Assembly (NCBI GenBank): GCA_017163975.1
Contig: JAFFSR010000220.1
Location: forward strand, 19,114,001-19,178,000
DNA: 64,000 nucleotides
Source of the DNA: Anastatus disparis
Lineage: Eukaryota > Arthropoda > Insecta > Hymenoptera > Eupelmidae
Direction of reading: 5' to 3'
This document shows positions 1 through 14,770 of this stretch, piece by piece (the stretch's first letter is position 1; every line of letters starts with the position of its first letter). A program made the position numbers and the translations under genes. The notes beneath the pieces are model-generated. The model was not told the DNA's origin. It saw only the letters and a list, made by a program, of their open reading frames with translations, and did no database searches.

Positions 1-3000
1 AGCTTCCACGAAGTTTTTGATTGTTGAAATCACATCTAATTAGTTCCAAACATTATCATAATTTTCAAACTAATGTGAAGATATTACGTTAAATAAAAAA
101 AAAAGAATAAAAGTCCATAGCTACATACTTGCAATTGTTCAAGTCTCTGTGAAATTCTCATAAATCATACTTTAACCATCTACAATTTTTTTTTTTAGCT
201 TTTTACTCATTATTCATTTTTTTTCATTTCTTCGTATACGCGCATTTCGTTTCTCATTTGTTCGTTCCTCATTGTAATTTTTCAAATTAATACGTCATAA
301 TTTGTGAGACTTGTTTCTTGTCTCTATATAATGAAACTCGTTTAAAAAAAAAAACAACTAATGTCTTATTGCGTTATAATGTTTTTACCTTTGTGCATAT
401 ATGATGCCTAATGTCGCACATGAAATTTTCATGCCTATATAGAAATTTTCATCACTTAAAGATCAAACGTTCTCTCTCTCTCTGAAATCTAGTATAAATA
501 GATAAGAATTTTCCTAAAGTTTATATCTTGTACTTGAGTTTTAACAAATTTCTCGATTTTATAACACGATAATAGAGAGTTCCGAAAGATTTCGAGTCGC
601 ACGCTCTTTTGCCAAGGCTTTCTCGCGTGCAGGAGAGCCTTACATATATATACAGCATAAGAGATCTCAACTGATATAGATCTTATAGCGCAAAAGTTTT
701 GCGATATGCTGTTAAATTACGTTTAATGTGTTTTAATATCATGTGTATAATACCTCCTGAAGTTTCGTGTGTATTATATAATCCGGATAATTTGAGATTA
801 TGGAGTTCTGTTTCCAAAGAGAGAAAGAGAGAGAAAAGAAAAAAAAAAGAGAAATATGTTCAGGAAAAGAGTATTATCTTTTTGAAAAAATCTTTAAGTT
901 TTATTGCATTGAAAAACAATATTTTATACGCCGTGCTTGCATTAATTTTCGCGTACTGTTACTTACAACGGCTCGTTATTTATTGCTGCTTTATCGGTTT
1001 CGTGAGAGAAATCCTGGATCTTCTTTTGCAAAATAATTTAAGTAATGACCAATGCACAGGACTTAAGGTCAGGAACTTATATTTCATTGCTTTTTATCAA
1101 TATGAATTTTATAACTTTTTTTTCTCTTATAACCATATGTAGCTCAACATTTAAATCAACAAAGTGTAATGAATTTTAATCTTTTAATAATAAACGATTG
1201 GCCAAAAACTAACTATTTAAGTGCATCAAACTCCATCAATGCCATTAGATTAATTGTAATCGATATTCCCATTAAGATGATTTTCCATGCCGTCATTATG
1301 ATCCGTGACAAATGAGTTTCAAAAAAAAAAGGATAAACAGAAAAGAAAATATCGATTAGTCTCGCAAATTCTAATCGCACGACGCCTCGGTGTGATCAAT
1401 TATTCATTGTCGCACGGTTCTATAATACAATCACGGCAAATATTGACTATCGCCCCGTTGTACTTTGGCATGCATATTGTGTAGATTGATTCTTTATAGG
1501 GTATTATACATATAGTTGAATTTTTTTTCTGCTCGCCCTATGGAAGTATTTTTTTTTTCTTAATGAATTGTGTGTCGATGGACGCGATCAAGTGAATAAT
1601 ATGAACATATGTACACTTAAGGATATTACATTTTTTTATACATAGAGTTATCTGTAAACATAGTTTTTTTCATCAATATCTATTTTCTTTTATGTAAGAA
1701 TGTGTATTGTATTGTGCAAAAAAGTACAGTTTTTATGATGATAAAAAAGTTGAAAAAGATTTTTTTCTATAACAAGTTTACAAAAATATTTATATTTTAC
1801 AAAAAAAATTATGTCATATTATTAGAATTTCTTATCTTGTAAATACTGTTTACCAAAAATAATTTTAATGTTATTACCCTCTTGACAATTGGCTTGCTCG
1901 CGATAAAAACGTTTCATCAATTTTATAGCTATGAGTTAAGCTTTTACCTAAAATTACAGGACATTGCTTTCGGTTTTTATTTCTTTAGAAAACTGATTTT
2001 TGTGTTGCGCGTTCCAGCAGACGAAATGTGTCTTATAACGAACTTAATAATTTTTTCCACCAGGGAATGACTGATTTTTTTATTTATTATTTTTTATTCA
2101 TTTTGTTCAATATTTTAGACATTTAACCAATAGGGAATGTATTTGTTAAATATGTAATTAGACAACATTATGTAGATTATAAGATTTTATAATTAAATTA
2201 TCATTACATATTTTTCATGAGATCGCGTAAATTTCAAATTGAATTTATAGCTCTTTAATAAAAATTTTTCTAAATGTAAAATCAAATTAAAAATATATAT
2301 AAATTTTATTTTATCAATCAATCTCACTTTCATCGTGAAAGGAAACTCTTTTAAAATTTCATTAAATGAAAACTCATGACCTCGAACGTGGTTACATGTA
2401 AAGCATGTACGTATTCACATACGATTACATTTGTGTGTCAACATACAATATCCCCGAATCGATCCTAAATTCAGGCTTCTCAAAGCCGCATGGAAGAGCA
2501 GCCAAAGATGGATTACGAGATAAGGAGGCGTATCAGGACCAATCAATTACGAAGTCGAGGGTCGCATCTCTCTCTCTCTCTCGCTTTCCCTTTAACCCTC
2601 TACATTATTTTGCTTAAGCATCCATATATTATGCAAAAGGGGTGGTATACGCAGCAACTGAGCCATAAAAAAAAACGTATTACGTTAAAATTCCATTTGG
2701 CCGAATTTAACCATTGTGTATATGCATGTCTTCTCGGATTATCAAAAGAGTCAACCAGGTGTTTGATTCGAGCTGTTCCATTTTTTTTTTCTTTTCTTTT
2801 TTCCGCTAAATTTGAGTACACATCTTCAAGTTATCCTCGCGTGTTGCAAATACCACTCATTTAGCAATGCAAAAGGAAAAAAAAAATAGAAATACACAGC
2901 AAATAATTTCCTCACTCGTTGAGCACTTCATGCGTTTGCCAAGTGTACGCGCTTTTGCTCATAATGAGAAAAGTGGCGCGATAAAAAAAGAAAGAAAGAA

Positions 3001-4688
3001 GAATGAGAAAAAGAATCACGCGTGCGTAATAATAAGGCAAAGTAAAAAAAAAATTAAAAAAAAAAAAAAAGAAAAAGGAAATTCAAAACAATTCTCAAGA
3101 GACTACTCTCGTGACATTAGCGCCATGAAACAATCTACCTAAAACGCGCGACGAAAAATCTTTGCTCGAGTACGCACGTAAAAAGCAAGCCCTTGACTCT
3201 ACTTAAAAATGAACCCCTCGATTTGGGGTAGGATCTTATGCTTATATACGTACACGCGTACATATACAAGAGCGCAAAGTAGTAGTAAAAAAAAAGACGC
3301 TAATCCTAGCGTAGGATACTGTTTTTTTTTCCCTATATTGTACGCAAAGAGAGCACGAGGGATGGATAGTAATTTTCAGCCTTATCCAAAAAAGAAATAT
3401 AAACGTTGAAACATGAACTCTTTCAATGCCTTTTTTTTCTCTTCTTTTTACTTTTTTCTTTATCTGAACGAGAGAAAGCGAAAGAAGAATTGTTCCTCCC
3501 TTAGACTTTTTTGCTTTATCGGAAATGAGAATAAAGTACCGGGAAATCGAAATCTATTCGTTGGGAATAGCCGATCTGTTGTAGTAGTAGTAGATAGTGG
3601 TAGTCGTCACTTTTCTACATATAACGTTTATGTTAGTTGAAAAATAGAGGGTGGGCTTGAATCGTTTTCTACTAAACTCGTTAAAGAACCGCTGGGCATT
3701 AATCTTATTTTCGAGGGGTAAGAGACTTGGTTTTGAAAGGTTTTAGAGAGTGAGAGTTGGATTCTTTTGTTAAGATAGATAGTTTTATTGGAAATGAAGA
3801 GGAGCCAAGGGATGAGAAAAATCAGAGTTTGATCAATTTCCGTGTTTAATTTTATTTATTGCTAAAACTACTTTTACATTGAAATCGTTTAACGAAATTC
3901 ATTCACTTTCAACAAATTATTTTGGTTAGTATTTAAAATTATAATTCTTTGTTTTATTAAAAAATGTTTACCAAAAATTTTTTTTTTAATTTTTAATTTT
4001 CTGAATGATTGTAATAGTCAATACTACGAAATAAAAAATTTTGTATCTATTTATATTCTAAATATTTCTAAATTGGCGTATTAGCAAAAATTTAAATTTA
4101 TTAATTGCTGATTTTGGATGCATAATCTATTAATTGTTGATTTAGGCACTGCTTTAATACATTCATTGAACATTAAAATACAAGTCAACAAAAATGTGCA
4201 AATCAGGAGAAATCGTTTCGCTAACAGTCTATATAAACTTCGTTAATTCGCAAAACAAAATCTGAATTTTACCATTTTTGCTTTTTTGATGTTTATATCA
4301 TCAATATTTCAAAGAATGTACTAAATAGAACGTAGCAACACAAAATGGCGTATAAAGAAAATTATATAAAATATTTGGAAAGATAATAGATGAAGTTAAA
4401 GTCTCCTTTTCCTAATAAATTTTTCCACATATCAAAAAATATCGCTTTATAAATAATATCGATGAAAATCATAAACATTTTTACATATTCAACAATTGAC
4501 AATGATGATAATATAAATAATATGAATAAATAGTAAATCATAAAGTTTCAAATAAAAAAAATTGTTCTTCAAATAACGAGTTTCAAATGAAACAATTTTT
4601 CTTATTGTATAGTGAAAATATCTCAATCTGATATAAAAATATTTTAGAGTGTTGGTATTTAATACATTTTTGTAAATAAATTGATAGA
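1..4688. other. Noncoding stretch with cores near 1.4 and 3.2 kb
   Basis: No gene recognised. A GC-richer core lies at about 1340-1480 and a long one at 2380-3650, with purine tracts to its left and GT-rich DNA to its right (3640-3830). A (TC)n tract ends at 2582. A small GC-richer patch with a tatata string is at 590-660. The open frames here (699-1142, 2490-2864, 2867-3142 and others) are poly-K, poly-F or Ser/Leu-rich low-complexity frames. From 3900 to 4688 it is plain AT-rich DNA. Confidence 0.6.
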
Positions 4689-4890
4689 GATCGTCAATGG
4701 CTCATTCAGTAGAACGATGGATTCGTAATCTCGAGGTTCCAAGTTCGAATCTCGCTCTTAGCCGGTTGATACAAGCACTACTGTACTTTACATGTGCTTT
4801 GTTCACAAACACATTGATGACCTCCGTCGCTAATCAGCATCTCAATTATATCATGAATACAGCGACGTTAAATAAAAAAAAATAAATAAA
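4689..4890 (+). mobile_element. tRNA-derived SINE, copy 1
   Basis: The 5' part resembles a tRNA: D-arm region tggctcattcag (A box with changes), anticodon loop ttcgtaa (anticodon CGT, threonine type) and B box agttcgaatct. The tRNA-unrelated body contains acatgtgctttgttcacaaa and the core ccgtcgctaatcagc. The element ends agcgacgttaaata followed by an A-rich (TAAA-like) tail to about 4890. The body is shared with the copies at 32085, 41455 and 7429. A short chance ORF runs across it. I could not define a clean target-site duplication. Pol III transcription and LINE-dependent retrotransposition are the known behaviour of such SINEs. Confidence 0.88.
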
Positions 4891-7428
4891 ATATTTAAAT
4901 GAGTTGGTCAATGAGTTCTGCATATTTTACTTTTTTTTTATCATAAATAATTATTTTAGAAACTTTTTAACAGAAATATATTTGATTTTGACTTGAAAAT
5001 CGCAAAAGTATTAGTAATTCTAGTAAAAAATAAGATTTAAAGGAAAAATGCTTTTATGAAAATTGAATAAATATGTTTGAACAAAAAATTATTTTGTATA
5101 ATACAGAAAATAATGCTTTAATTATTCGAAAAAATTAATGAAAACAGGCATTTTTAATGCAATAATAGAAACAATTTTTTTTAACAGATAAGAAAATTTG
5201 AACTTCGAAACATTATTTCAATTGCATTGATTTCAATAGTAATCAACAAAAATTGATAGATAAAAGTTTTCAAAAGAAACATTGAACAAAAACTCTCCTT
5301 TAAACATAAATGAAAAAAATCCTTTTAATCAACAGTTTACTTGATTATGATTATATTAAAAGCTTTGGCGTAAACCGATTCCTGGCGATAAAATTTCGCT
5401 ACCTGTCACACATACACATACACACAAGTCACCATAAGACGAGCGGATGCACGAGGGGCTTTTCATTTTCTCTTTCCGCAGCAATGCAGCACGTCTCTCG
5501 TAAAGATATATATCCAAAGCCTATGGAAAAGAGTTGGTTCAAGCGGTAGCTTACATATATATAGGAGAGTAACAAGCTCGTGGTATAATCACTGTCATCA
5601 GTGTGCCGCCAAGTATTTTCCTTATAACGAGGTGAAAAACTTGCTTTGTACGTGTATCTATATAACCGAGAGAACAAAATTTTAAAAAAAAGAAACAAAG
5701 AAAGAGAGGAATTACAAGACAGCGATTAGCGAATCGTTATAACGCCAAGTGTACATATACACGAGCTTTTTATTTTTCTTTATTCTCAGGGCGACGGAAA
5801 TTCTCGATTACGTGTATGCTTAAAGAGCATTTTTTTTTATTACTTACTAGAGGGTACGTAATGATTAGTGGCGAGTGAGATTTCTTTGAGATAGTTTTGA
5901 AATATTCTTTTATTTTAGGAAAGTTAGTTACACGGTTTATGAATGCTCGTTTGCCATGATTATCCGAGCTGTTTCTTTTATTAAATTTTAATTCACACTT
6001 TTTGCCGCGAATCAATTTCATGCTAAACTAATGGATACTACGCTGTGATTTAATTTCAAAGTTGTTTCTTATAATCAGTGCTGCTGAGTGAGACATGTAC
6101 TTTTTTTTTCAACGTTGTTAGTAATATTTACATTTATAATTTTTATAAGGAGTTTTTGAAAAAAAACTTTTTCCAGAAAGATGCGAGTCTGGAGTAATTT
6201 TGATTATAAATTAAAGTTTCCGCTGAAGTTTCAGGGAAAAACTTAACGATGTGTTTGCATATAAAGTGAATAATTATAAAGTTAATATTTTTAAATGTTA
6301 TATCTCTGTTAAATTTTTAGATTTTCGATAAATTAAATAAAGTTTTTAATAACTTCAAAATGTTGTAAATAATTAGTTCTCAACTTGATGATTCTTCTGA
6401 ACATTATTATTATTTTTTATAATTTAAATAATGGAAATAACTAAAACTTTTTTTTTAAATGTGTATAATCTGAGTAAAATAGTAAATACAATGAATTTTG
6501 CTATTACAAAAAAAATACAAATGAAACTAAATACATTATTCATTTATCATATCCAGACATTTTAAAATTGTTTATCTAGCAATTCGTGATTATACTAATG
6601 TCACACATTTGTACTGACACGTAGCCATTGAGATGATAAATGTTTTATTTGTACCTCTGTGTGTTATGCTTCTCAAGTCACATCGATTCTTAAGATTTTA
6701 ATTATTGCAATTTTGACTATTCGTATTAAATATATGAAATTAAATGTATAAATCATGGAAAATCATAATCTATATTATTCGCAATTATAAAATTCGCTTC
6801 CAATAAATTTACATTAAATTTCACGTGCGCATTGCTAACAGTATAATTTCTATTCTATACAAACAGAACAACAGCAACACGGGGGGTATGAAAATATACT
6901 TGAAGGTAGGGGAGGGATGAAATAAAGAAGCCCTTACCTCATCTTTCAACGTGGGAGAAATACGCCGTTGCCCCCGTGTTTCAATGAAATAAATCAATAT
7001 TACATCCGTGTGTATTTTCTCGCATCATCGCGTTTCACGTATAGCACGGAGAATATCTTGTTTTCGTTATCGATTCAGTAGTTTGTAAAAAAAACTGACG
7101 AGTGAAGTGTTAATTTTATTATTGTTGTTTCTGTAAAATTCGAATCTTATGATGGAAAATCTTAAAATAAATTAAAGATTGTATTTGTAAAAATTCAACA
7201 GTCCATATAATCAGTTTGTTCGTAACTATTGAATAGTAACAATATTTTTAGTAACATATTAATGACTTCAATTTGATCATGTAGTCTTTTATATGTATAA
7301 ATATGTTATCAATTACAGAGTTGCTTTTTCTTAGATCCTATTCTTTGATACTTTTGTGGAATCGTAAATAATGAAAAATTATTTCTGTTGTTTCTTGAAT
7401 AATTCTTCGTAGTTTCTTTCCCTGCAAT
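4891..7428. other. Noncoding stretch with cores near 5.5 and 6.95 kb
   Basis: AT-rich spacer to about 5360, a GC-richer core at 5370-5800 that includes a tataggag/ctcgtgg area, and a second core at 6830-7060 containing cacggggggt and the G-rich run ggtaggggaggg. T/G-rich DNA follows each core. I see no splice-supported exon. Confidence 0.55.
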
Positions 7429-7550
7429 ACTAATCAGCGTAGAGGTTTTCAGTGTACTGTGAACAAAGCACATGTAATGTAAAGTAACTATATCGATCGG
7501 AAAAGGGCCAGAATTCGAATTACGAATCAATTGCACGGAAGAGATCTCTT
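7429..7550 (-). mobile_element. tRNA-derived SINE, degraded copy
   Basis: On the minus strand this holds gattcgtaat, then ttcgaattctgg, with about 14 bases between anticodon arm and T loop missing. The shared body acatgtgctttgttcac and the 3' core (cgctgattag, decayed) follow. The A-box half is barely recognisable and no A-rich tail remains. It is the most diverged of the four copies and so probably the oldest. The internal promoter is broken by the deletion. Confidence 0.7.
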
Positions 7551-10500
7551 GATAAAAATGTATTTAAAAAAAATTATAAATGTTCACTAGATAAAATGAT
7601 GTAATAATATGTTAATTTAAAGATTTCACTTTTATTTTTGCGTAATTTACTTTCAATATTTGCCAAATTGGAAAGTGATGAATTTACAATATGTCTGCAA
7701 AATTTTATTGATCGTAATATTTGTTCTATATTACTTTCATTAGTCTATATAATTAACAATTTAAATATCCGGTTATATTTGTCCATAATTAATTTGTATC
7801 AATAATTTAAAATATTATACAGCTAATACCGATGCTAAACTTTAATAGACTTTTCAATTATTAATAGTTATATTATAATACCATTATTTTCAATAAGTAA
7901 GATAACGTCAGAATTGTTTTTCGTATAATCAAATTGATCTTCAATATCCATCCAGATCTATTTATCGTATTGTTCCAGAAAACAAAAACAAGATTCAATC
8001 TTAGCTTCAATGAACTTTCTACGTTTCCACATCAGTTCATAAACTAACATCTCCATTCAAGTAGAAGAAGATAACGTTCTGTCAATTCTTGAATTTATTT
8101 TCTTCCTACTGTATATATAGATATGTTGATATTTCAAACAATCATGAGTTTCAAAATCGAATAAGCATTCGACATGTGCATCTACATTTCTCTTCAGTGA
8201 TTAATTTGCCGTCTAACATTGTGCCATGTATACGCTAAAAATGTTTTTGGAAATTTGCGGTAATCTCGAGAAGCTACCCTGACAATCCTTGGCATGTGTG
8301 TATATGTATGTATATACGGCGCTAGCTACCGCAACAAACCTGTTGATATCCATCCTTTGAACGTAAATTCGTGAGCCGATAATTCGAGTCAATTGCGATT
8401 TGTACAGTTAAGTCTGATAGATTGCTGTTGTCTTATCTTTTGCTTTTTTTTTTTTTTTTTTAATTTTAAGAGTTTGAATAAACTTACTTTATAATTTATT
8501 GATTTGTAATGCGATTTTTTCAATAAATTTGAAATAGTTTCATTTCATATTTATACGTCATAAAAAAGAGATTGAAACATAATGTTAAATATCAGAACCC
8601 ACAACAATTAATTCAAATTTACGTTTAGTTATTTAAACTACATAAAATTAATTTGGTAATACGCATTTAATTACGAAGTACTGTATCACTTTCATAATGT
8701 CTTTATAAAAACAGTAATAAAATAAATTACAAAATGCAAGCAAAAGATAATATGAATCACATAATACATTTTAAACTGTATTTTAAATCTTGATATAATA
8801 AAATTTTTAATGTCTATCATCTAAGTACATTACGAATCGCACATGAGTCGTCATAAATTTAAAATTTACAACGATTAATGCACCACTGGACCGTGCGAGC
8901 GTGCAACCTCAAAGATCGTAAATCGAAATGTCTTGTCACCACTGTCAATTTACTTAGTTGCAATTACTATATGGAGAAACTGTATTACACGACTGCCTTT
9001 TTCTTTAAACTCAATGCCAATCTCTATCTTTTTCCTTCTAGCTCATGTGATCTTAATTCTTTGTACGAAAGGGGAAGTGTTGGGTTTATTTTTTTTTCTT
9101 TGTGTTTGGGACTCAAATGCGCAACATCTTCGGTTCATCCCCCTTTCGTTTTTCTTTCTTCAAATTGAATTATACGCTTAGGCACATAGTGTTGAAAAAA
9201 ATGAGTTGCCAAGTGTCGAAATTCGACGCGGAATGAAAATTAAAGTGCAGATGACGAGGGGTTGGAAATGTAAGAGTGGAGAAAAAATATAGTTACGTTG
9301 CGTACGAAAAAGAGATATCTTGAGTGATATTTTAGATTCGATAATAGAGAGGGAATGGAAGAAAAAAATGTAAAGGGCTCTTTATGTAGTTTAGATGAAT
9401 GTAATAAATAAAAATATTCTGTCCATTAATTTTTAAATGCCGATAAATAGTTTTTAGTTCTGCTTCTATTCTATAGATATATTTATGAAGTCTTTGTATT
9501 GAAATCTCACAGTCTTTGTTCTTATTGAATTATACAAAAATTTAAGTTAAAAATAATTTACATGATTATTAAAACAACTAATTTATTATATAAAAAAATT
9601 CTTTAAACTGAAGCCAATGAGGGATGATAATTCCATTAAATCTAATAACTTAAATATTTAATAATGAAGAATTACAATAAGATATTTGTTAATGTACAAA
9701 TAAATTAATAACTTAATTTTGAATAAACACGTTACATTGTTTACCACAATAATTATTTAGATACTCATTGGAAAAGAAAAGTTTCCACTTTTCGTTTCAA
9801 CAAGAATGTTTAAAATAAAAATTTAACCATCTAAAAGAACGCGAATAAATCGACTCTACGTACATCAGCATCCGCATTACGTATATAAAATCCAACGAAT
9901 CACAAAATTGCCTCGCGGCGGTGTACACTTTGTATTTGTACTTAATTTCGTTCTCTATGCGTCGAGGGGTTATCTCTTTCTCTTTTGGTACAAAATTATT
10001 TGAGTTATTTCCCTGAGTTCTTGCCTGTTTCTACTGGGCAAACGCGTCAACAAACAAAAATCCAAACGTTTATACATACACATATACGCAAAAGCGGGCG
10101 CGGTAATTGCCCGTACAGCCTCCGCAAATTTTGAGGCCTTGGATGTAAATATACCTGGGGGATTTTGTTATGCTGTAGCCCCGAAAAAAAGTTTTATATA
10201 TTTTCTACGAGCGTCAAACGGTTAGAAATGGTTAAATTGAAAATAAAATTAAAAAAAAAAGTGAAAGCGTTTCAAGCTTGGATAGCCTAAAAAAAAAAAA
10301 TTAACAGTATTTTACAGGTACTTTTTTTTTACAAGAAGAGGGTTGTGTGTGTTTATACTAGAAAATCCGATCCGTCGAGTGTGCTTTCTCTCGCGCTTGT
10401 GTGTCTGGCATATATACGCCTAGCTGCCATAGGGAGATAGCGTTTAATTAAAGAGAATTTCGTAATTGAAGTTGCGGATCGTTTTTTTTTTTTTTGTTTT

Positions 10501-13500
10501 TTTTTTGTTAGCTAGGTATACACTTAGTGAAAAGGTTTGCGATTTAGGAAGTCTTCTGTTAAATATTTCAGAGGTTGAATTTCACGGGAAATTCGCAGAT
10601 AACTTTTTAGACGTTAAATCCAGACAGTATTTGGAAAACGGTCAATCACACTTAATACTATTCATTATTTACTGTTCGATAAGAGAGAAAAAAAAAGCCA
10701 AATTATATTTAAATGTGCGGGTCATTCAAGATTAATTTTGTACAATGAATATAAACCAAACTAAAAAGTTTACAATTTTCGCTAATTACCGCCGAGATTG
10801 CAATAATAATTACAATTGTTCGAATATATTTTACGCGCAAAGATTTATACGTGCAATAATTCAAACATTCATTATCAAACTTTTATATTAAAATAAAATA
10901 TTGAATAAGTGTACTTAATTAAGTAAAATTAGAGAATATAATTAGACTCGAATAATAACATAATACAGAGCCATACAAACGAATATCAACCGGTAATATC
11001 AATTTATTATTAATTACCAAAGAGAATAAAAATAAAATTTCTATACACAGAGAGAGAAATTCCCAGACGAAATAGCAAAAGATAATAAATAAATAAATTG
11101 TGAGAATAAAAAGAGCGCGAGGAATTTATGCGTATATAGACAGACTCGCTGTATAAAATGAATTACCAAAGTAATACGTGAGAGGAAGAGACGCTTATGC
11201 ACTTTATACTCAAATGGTGTGTATACATATGTGCGACTATGTAAGCGAGCAAAATAGAAGAAGAATTGAAGAAATGAAGATGTGCCCGTATATTCCCTAA
11301 GAATATAAAAGTAAAAAATATAAAAAAAAACAACAAATAAGAATTGAAGATACACGTGTATAAAAAAAAAGCGAAGTACGGCCAAGGCATATAAAACGCA
11401 AGTAAGATAAAGAGAGGAAGAGAAAAGAGATGGAAAAGAAAATCTTCTTAAATAAGATATATAGAATGCAAAAACCAAAGAATGAAAAAGATAAAAAAAA
11501 TGAAGAGGGAGAAAAAAAAGATTTTATAATACGGAAAAAGGAGCATGCATTACATTGCAAAGTGTAATTCTCAAATGATTGTAATATAAGCGCGAGAAAG
11601 TTTTGCGTGTGTATGAATATAATATAAAACCACATTTTACACTTTACAACCACGAAACAACTTTAACATTCGTATATACATATATATATAAAGAATATCT
11701 TATGAAACTTTAGAAAAAGTGTTAAAATGTTAAAGGAAATTATGAAGCGCCCGGCCTCGGGCTTGTATTACGTTTTCCTTTTTTTACTCTCTAGCATTAT
11801 ATAGAAGATCGACAACAATCGCCTTTAGGGTGTATACCACGTATATCATATAGCCTTTTTTTTTTATTATTTATTTTTTATTCTAAGGCGACGTTTAAGT
11901 ATATGTTAAATTATATTTCCATAATTGCCCCATTGGTTTCTCTTGTCTTTCTTAAGGTAATAATAGTAAATGCTTTTTCTTATATATAGCGACTTCTTTA
12001 ATGTGTGGTGAAGAAAATTACAGAACAACTAATTTTTTTTTCTCTGGTCGTTTTATTTTTTTTTATCTCAATTTCTATATATTAAATATCTTATTTTGAG
12101 TCTGTCTGCTGGCGTAATTTGAAATTTTGAAGACGTAAATTGTGGGCTTTAATTAAATTGTTTAGAAATAATATTTGGTTTTGGTATATTGTTGGCTTAT
12201 TAATACATAACCTTATCGGTAGATTAAATAGCTTTGTTTAACATCTAATTAGTTTGCTTAATTTGAGCGTTAAGTAAACAATATTTTAAAATTCAGAGAA
12301 TTACGACCTTCAAAGTTCATAAATAATTCATCTCCAAAGGCAATGAAATTATTTTTAAAATTATTTTAACCAATTAATTAACCACTAAATTTTTATTTTT
12401 ATAAAATCTAAAATAAACGCGAATATAAATAATAAATAATAATTACAATAATTATGTTTATACTTAATCATTTAAGCCTTTAGCCACATTAAGTAAATCT
12501 TTGTATGATCAATATGGTTGCATAATATACATTGCTGTAAAGCCCTTTGTTTACACGCGCAGTACGTATATGTGTACGCGAATTAGGAAAATGTTAGCGC
12601 TACGGAAACATTTCATAAATTTCTGATATTCCCTTTATTTGCTTAATTTTGTTTGCTAAACTTTTCGTTTCTCATGTTTCTCTCATTTTTTCTCATTCGT
12701 TAATAACTTCGTCAGCAAATAACGAAATCATATGTGTTCAGTTTGTGTGCATTAAGAAAACGAAAGTAATGAAAAATTTAAAAAAATGCTTTTAGAGAGA
12801 GTGTAGGATTGTTTTAAATTAAGCCAATTTAATTAATTAAGCAAAATAATTTCTTTTTATAGTATATATTTTTATTATTGTATTAAATAATTTGATACGC
12901 AGCAACAAATTTATTCCCTGGAAATAATATTTATTGAAGCTTCTATACTTATTAATATTCTATTCGATTATTTAAATTGTTTGAATTATTCAGTATGGGC
13001 ATTGAAGGTAATTATCTAATAATTATCAATTTGAAATATGAAAATAAAAACAAAAACTATTTAAGACACTGGGTTACATAAATTAATATTTTCTTTTCTA
13101 TCTTATCTCATGTAACATTCTTATGATTATAATTTAAGCATTGTTTCTTAATTGTCTATTAGTAAGCTGAAAATAAACGTAAATAATGAGCAGAAATAAT
13201 AGCTTAATTACAAATAAATGCATAAACGTTAAAAAATGCAATAAAAGTCATATGACACTTTTCGCTTATACAAAGAGACCTTAAGCTGAAAAAATAGAAA
13301 ACATGTAAATTTATCGATGAAAAATTTTTCCTTTCACCGCAATTTTATACAATCGCACAATAACATAGAGAGAAACCTTTAAAACATTTTCCCCCCAAAA
13401 TTAATTACCAGAAATTTTTCTCTTTTCCCATGCCATTTTAAAAAAGCCTTGGCAGAGAAAGACCAGTCTTTTTAAATTGATGATGTTTGGTCTTTCAAAC

Positions 13501-14699
13501 GTTAATTCTTTCGCCAATCTCGTTTATGTATATGCGATTCTGTTATTCCAACAAAATAACACATACAAACGCATTCGATGCTATAAAGGAAAAATGAAGG
13601 AAAAAATAAACGAAGAAAAACAAACTTTAAAGTACGAAACGGTAAATTTACAGTCTCCACAACGACAGAGCGACGAAAGGAATTTTTGCCACTCGTACTG
13701 TTATCATTGCACTATTACATAGTATCTTCTTCAAGAGAGAGAAAGAAGAAGGAAAAAATATCTAAGATATACCATAAGTTTCTCACTATTTCTTTCTCCC
13801 TCTCTCTCTGCATAAAGAATTTTTCCTCTCGTGCGCTAAGGAGACGCTCTCGGCATTATTAATTCGCGCTTATGGCTAATTTATTTTCGCCCGCGCTTTT
13901 TTGACCGGCGTTACATGCTAAAATACCTTATCTTAGAATAATATCGTTCATTAAAGACATCAAGACATATAGTTAAGCGTTGCGTGGTTATAAGCGAGGA
14001 TATTACTTTTTTTTTTTACCAGTGAATTATTAAATTTGTGTTTAAAGGTGTTGATTATTTATTGAAATTTTATAAATGTCGTGCGTTAATAATCTGATCT
14101 AAAACTCGATGAATCGCTAATGTTAAAGTAGCTGTAAACTGATGAAAGATTTTATTTATTTTAGCTAATATATTTTATTGGGAAAGTGTTGAGTAAAAAA
14201 AGTTGAAATTTTAATGTTATGTGCTACGAATCATAATTTATGATTCTACTGTGATAAATTATATTTAATTAATAAAGTTATGTGAATTCTTAAGAATTTT
14301 TTTTTTTTCGTTTAATAATTAATATTTACATCCAGGATGATGTTATGACAATAAGATTAAAAATGATCTCTAAGATTTCATATCAAATTAATGACATTAA
14401 TCCCGTAAATTTGATTTACTTGACAAAGATTATTTACAAAAACTTTGACTGAACAATTACAGCAACATTTTTATATGATTCAAGCAAATACGATCTTTTA
14501 ATTTTTCAAATTGCAAGAGAACCAACGCAACTAGTATGTTTTTCCCATTTCCATCAAATTCAAAGAATCTCAAATATATGTATTTTTTTCACCCTTGCTA
14601 AGATTTTCTACACTACTCACAAAATTCCCGGATCTTCTGTCTGCAGCTCTCTGGGAAAGCCATTTTTCATTGGGCGGATCTCTTAACCACACAAGTACT

Positions 14700-14702
<3 letters not shown>
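7551..14702. other. Noncoding stretch with at least six skew-switch cores
   Basis: GC-richer cores lie near 8.3, 9.1, 10.2, 11.75, 12.6 and 13.85 kb. The composition flips are easiest to see here: A/C-rich at 9780-9900, T/G-rich at 10140-10620, A/C-rich at 10740-10990, T/G-rich at 11880-12230, A/C-rich at 12290-12480, T/G-rich at 13980-14230. A run of about 18 T lies at 8443-8461 and another T-rich run at 10481-10508. No gene is recognised. Confidence 0.6.
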
Positions 14703-14758
<56 letters not shown>

Positions 14759-14770
14759 ATGTATATATGT
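14703..14770. repeat. (AT)24 microsatellite passing into (GT)4
   Basis: Uninterrupted AT dinucleotides run from 14703 to about 14750, then gtgtgtgtatgtatatatg. A repeat of this length is expected to vary in copy number between individuals. Confidence 0.95.

Noticed and set aside
1989..2125. Exon-like frame after a T-rich AG (ctttag)
   Set aside because: Open for about 45 codons but ends in a poly-Phe/Ile stretch with no usable donor; overlapping frames are equally open. Insufficient.
10466..10735. ORF that looks like a signal peptide followed by a short secreted protein
   Set aside because: It starts at TTG, not ATG, and the hydrophobic stretch is a translated poly-T run. No splice or domain support.
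11041..11653. Overlapping minus-strand ORFs of up to 145 codons
   Set aside because: Three overlapping frames are open at once in an A-rich, low-stop segment, which is the mark of composition and not of coding.
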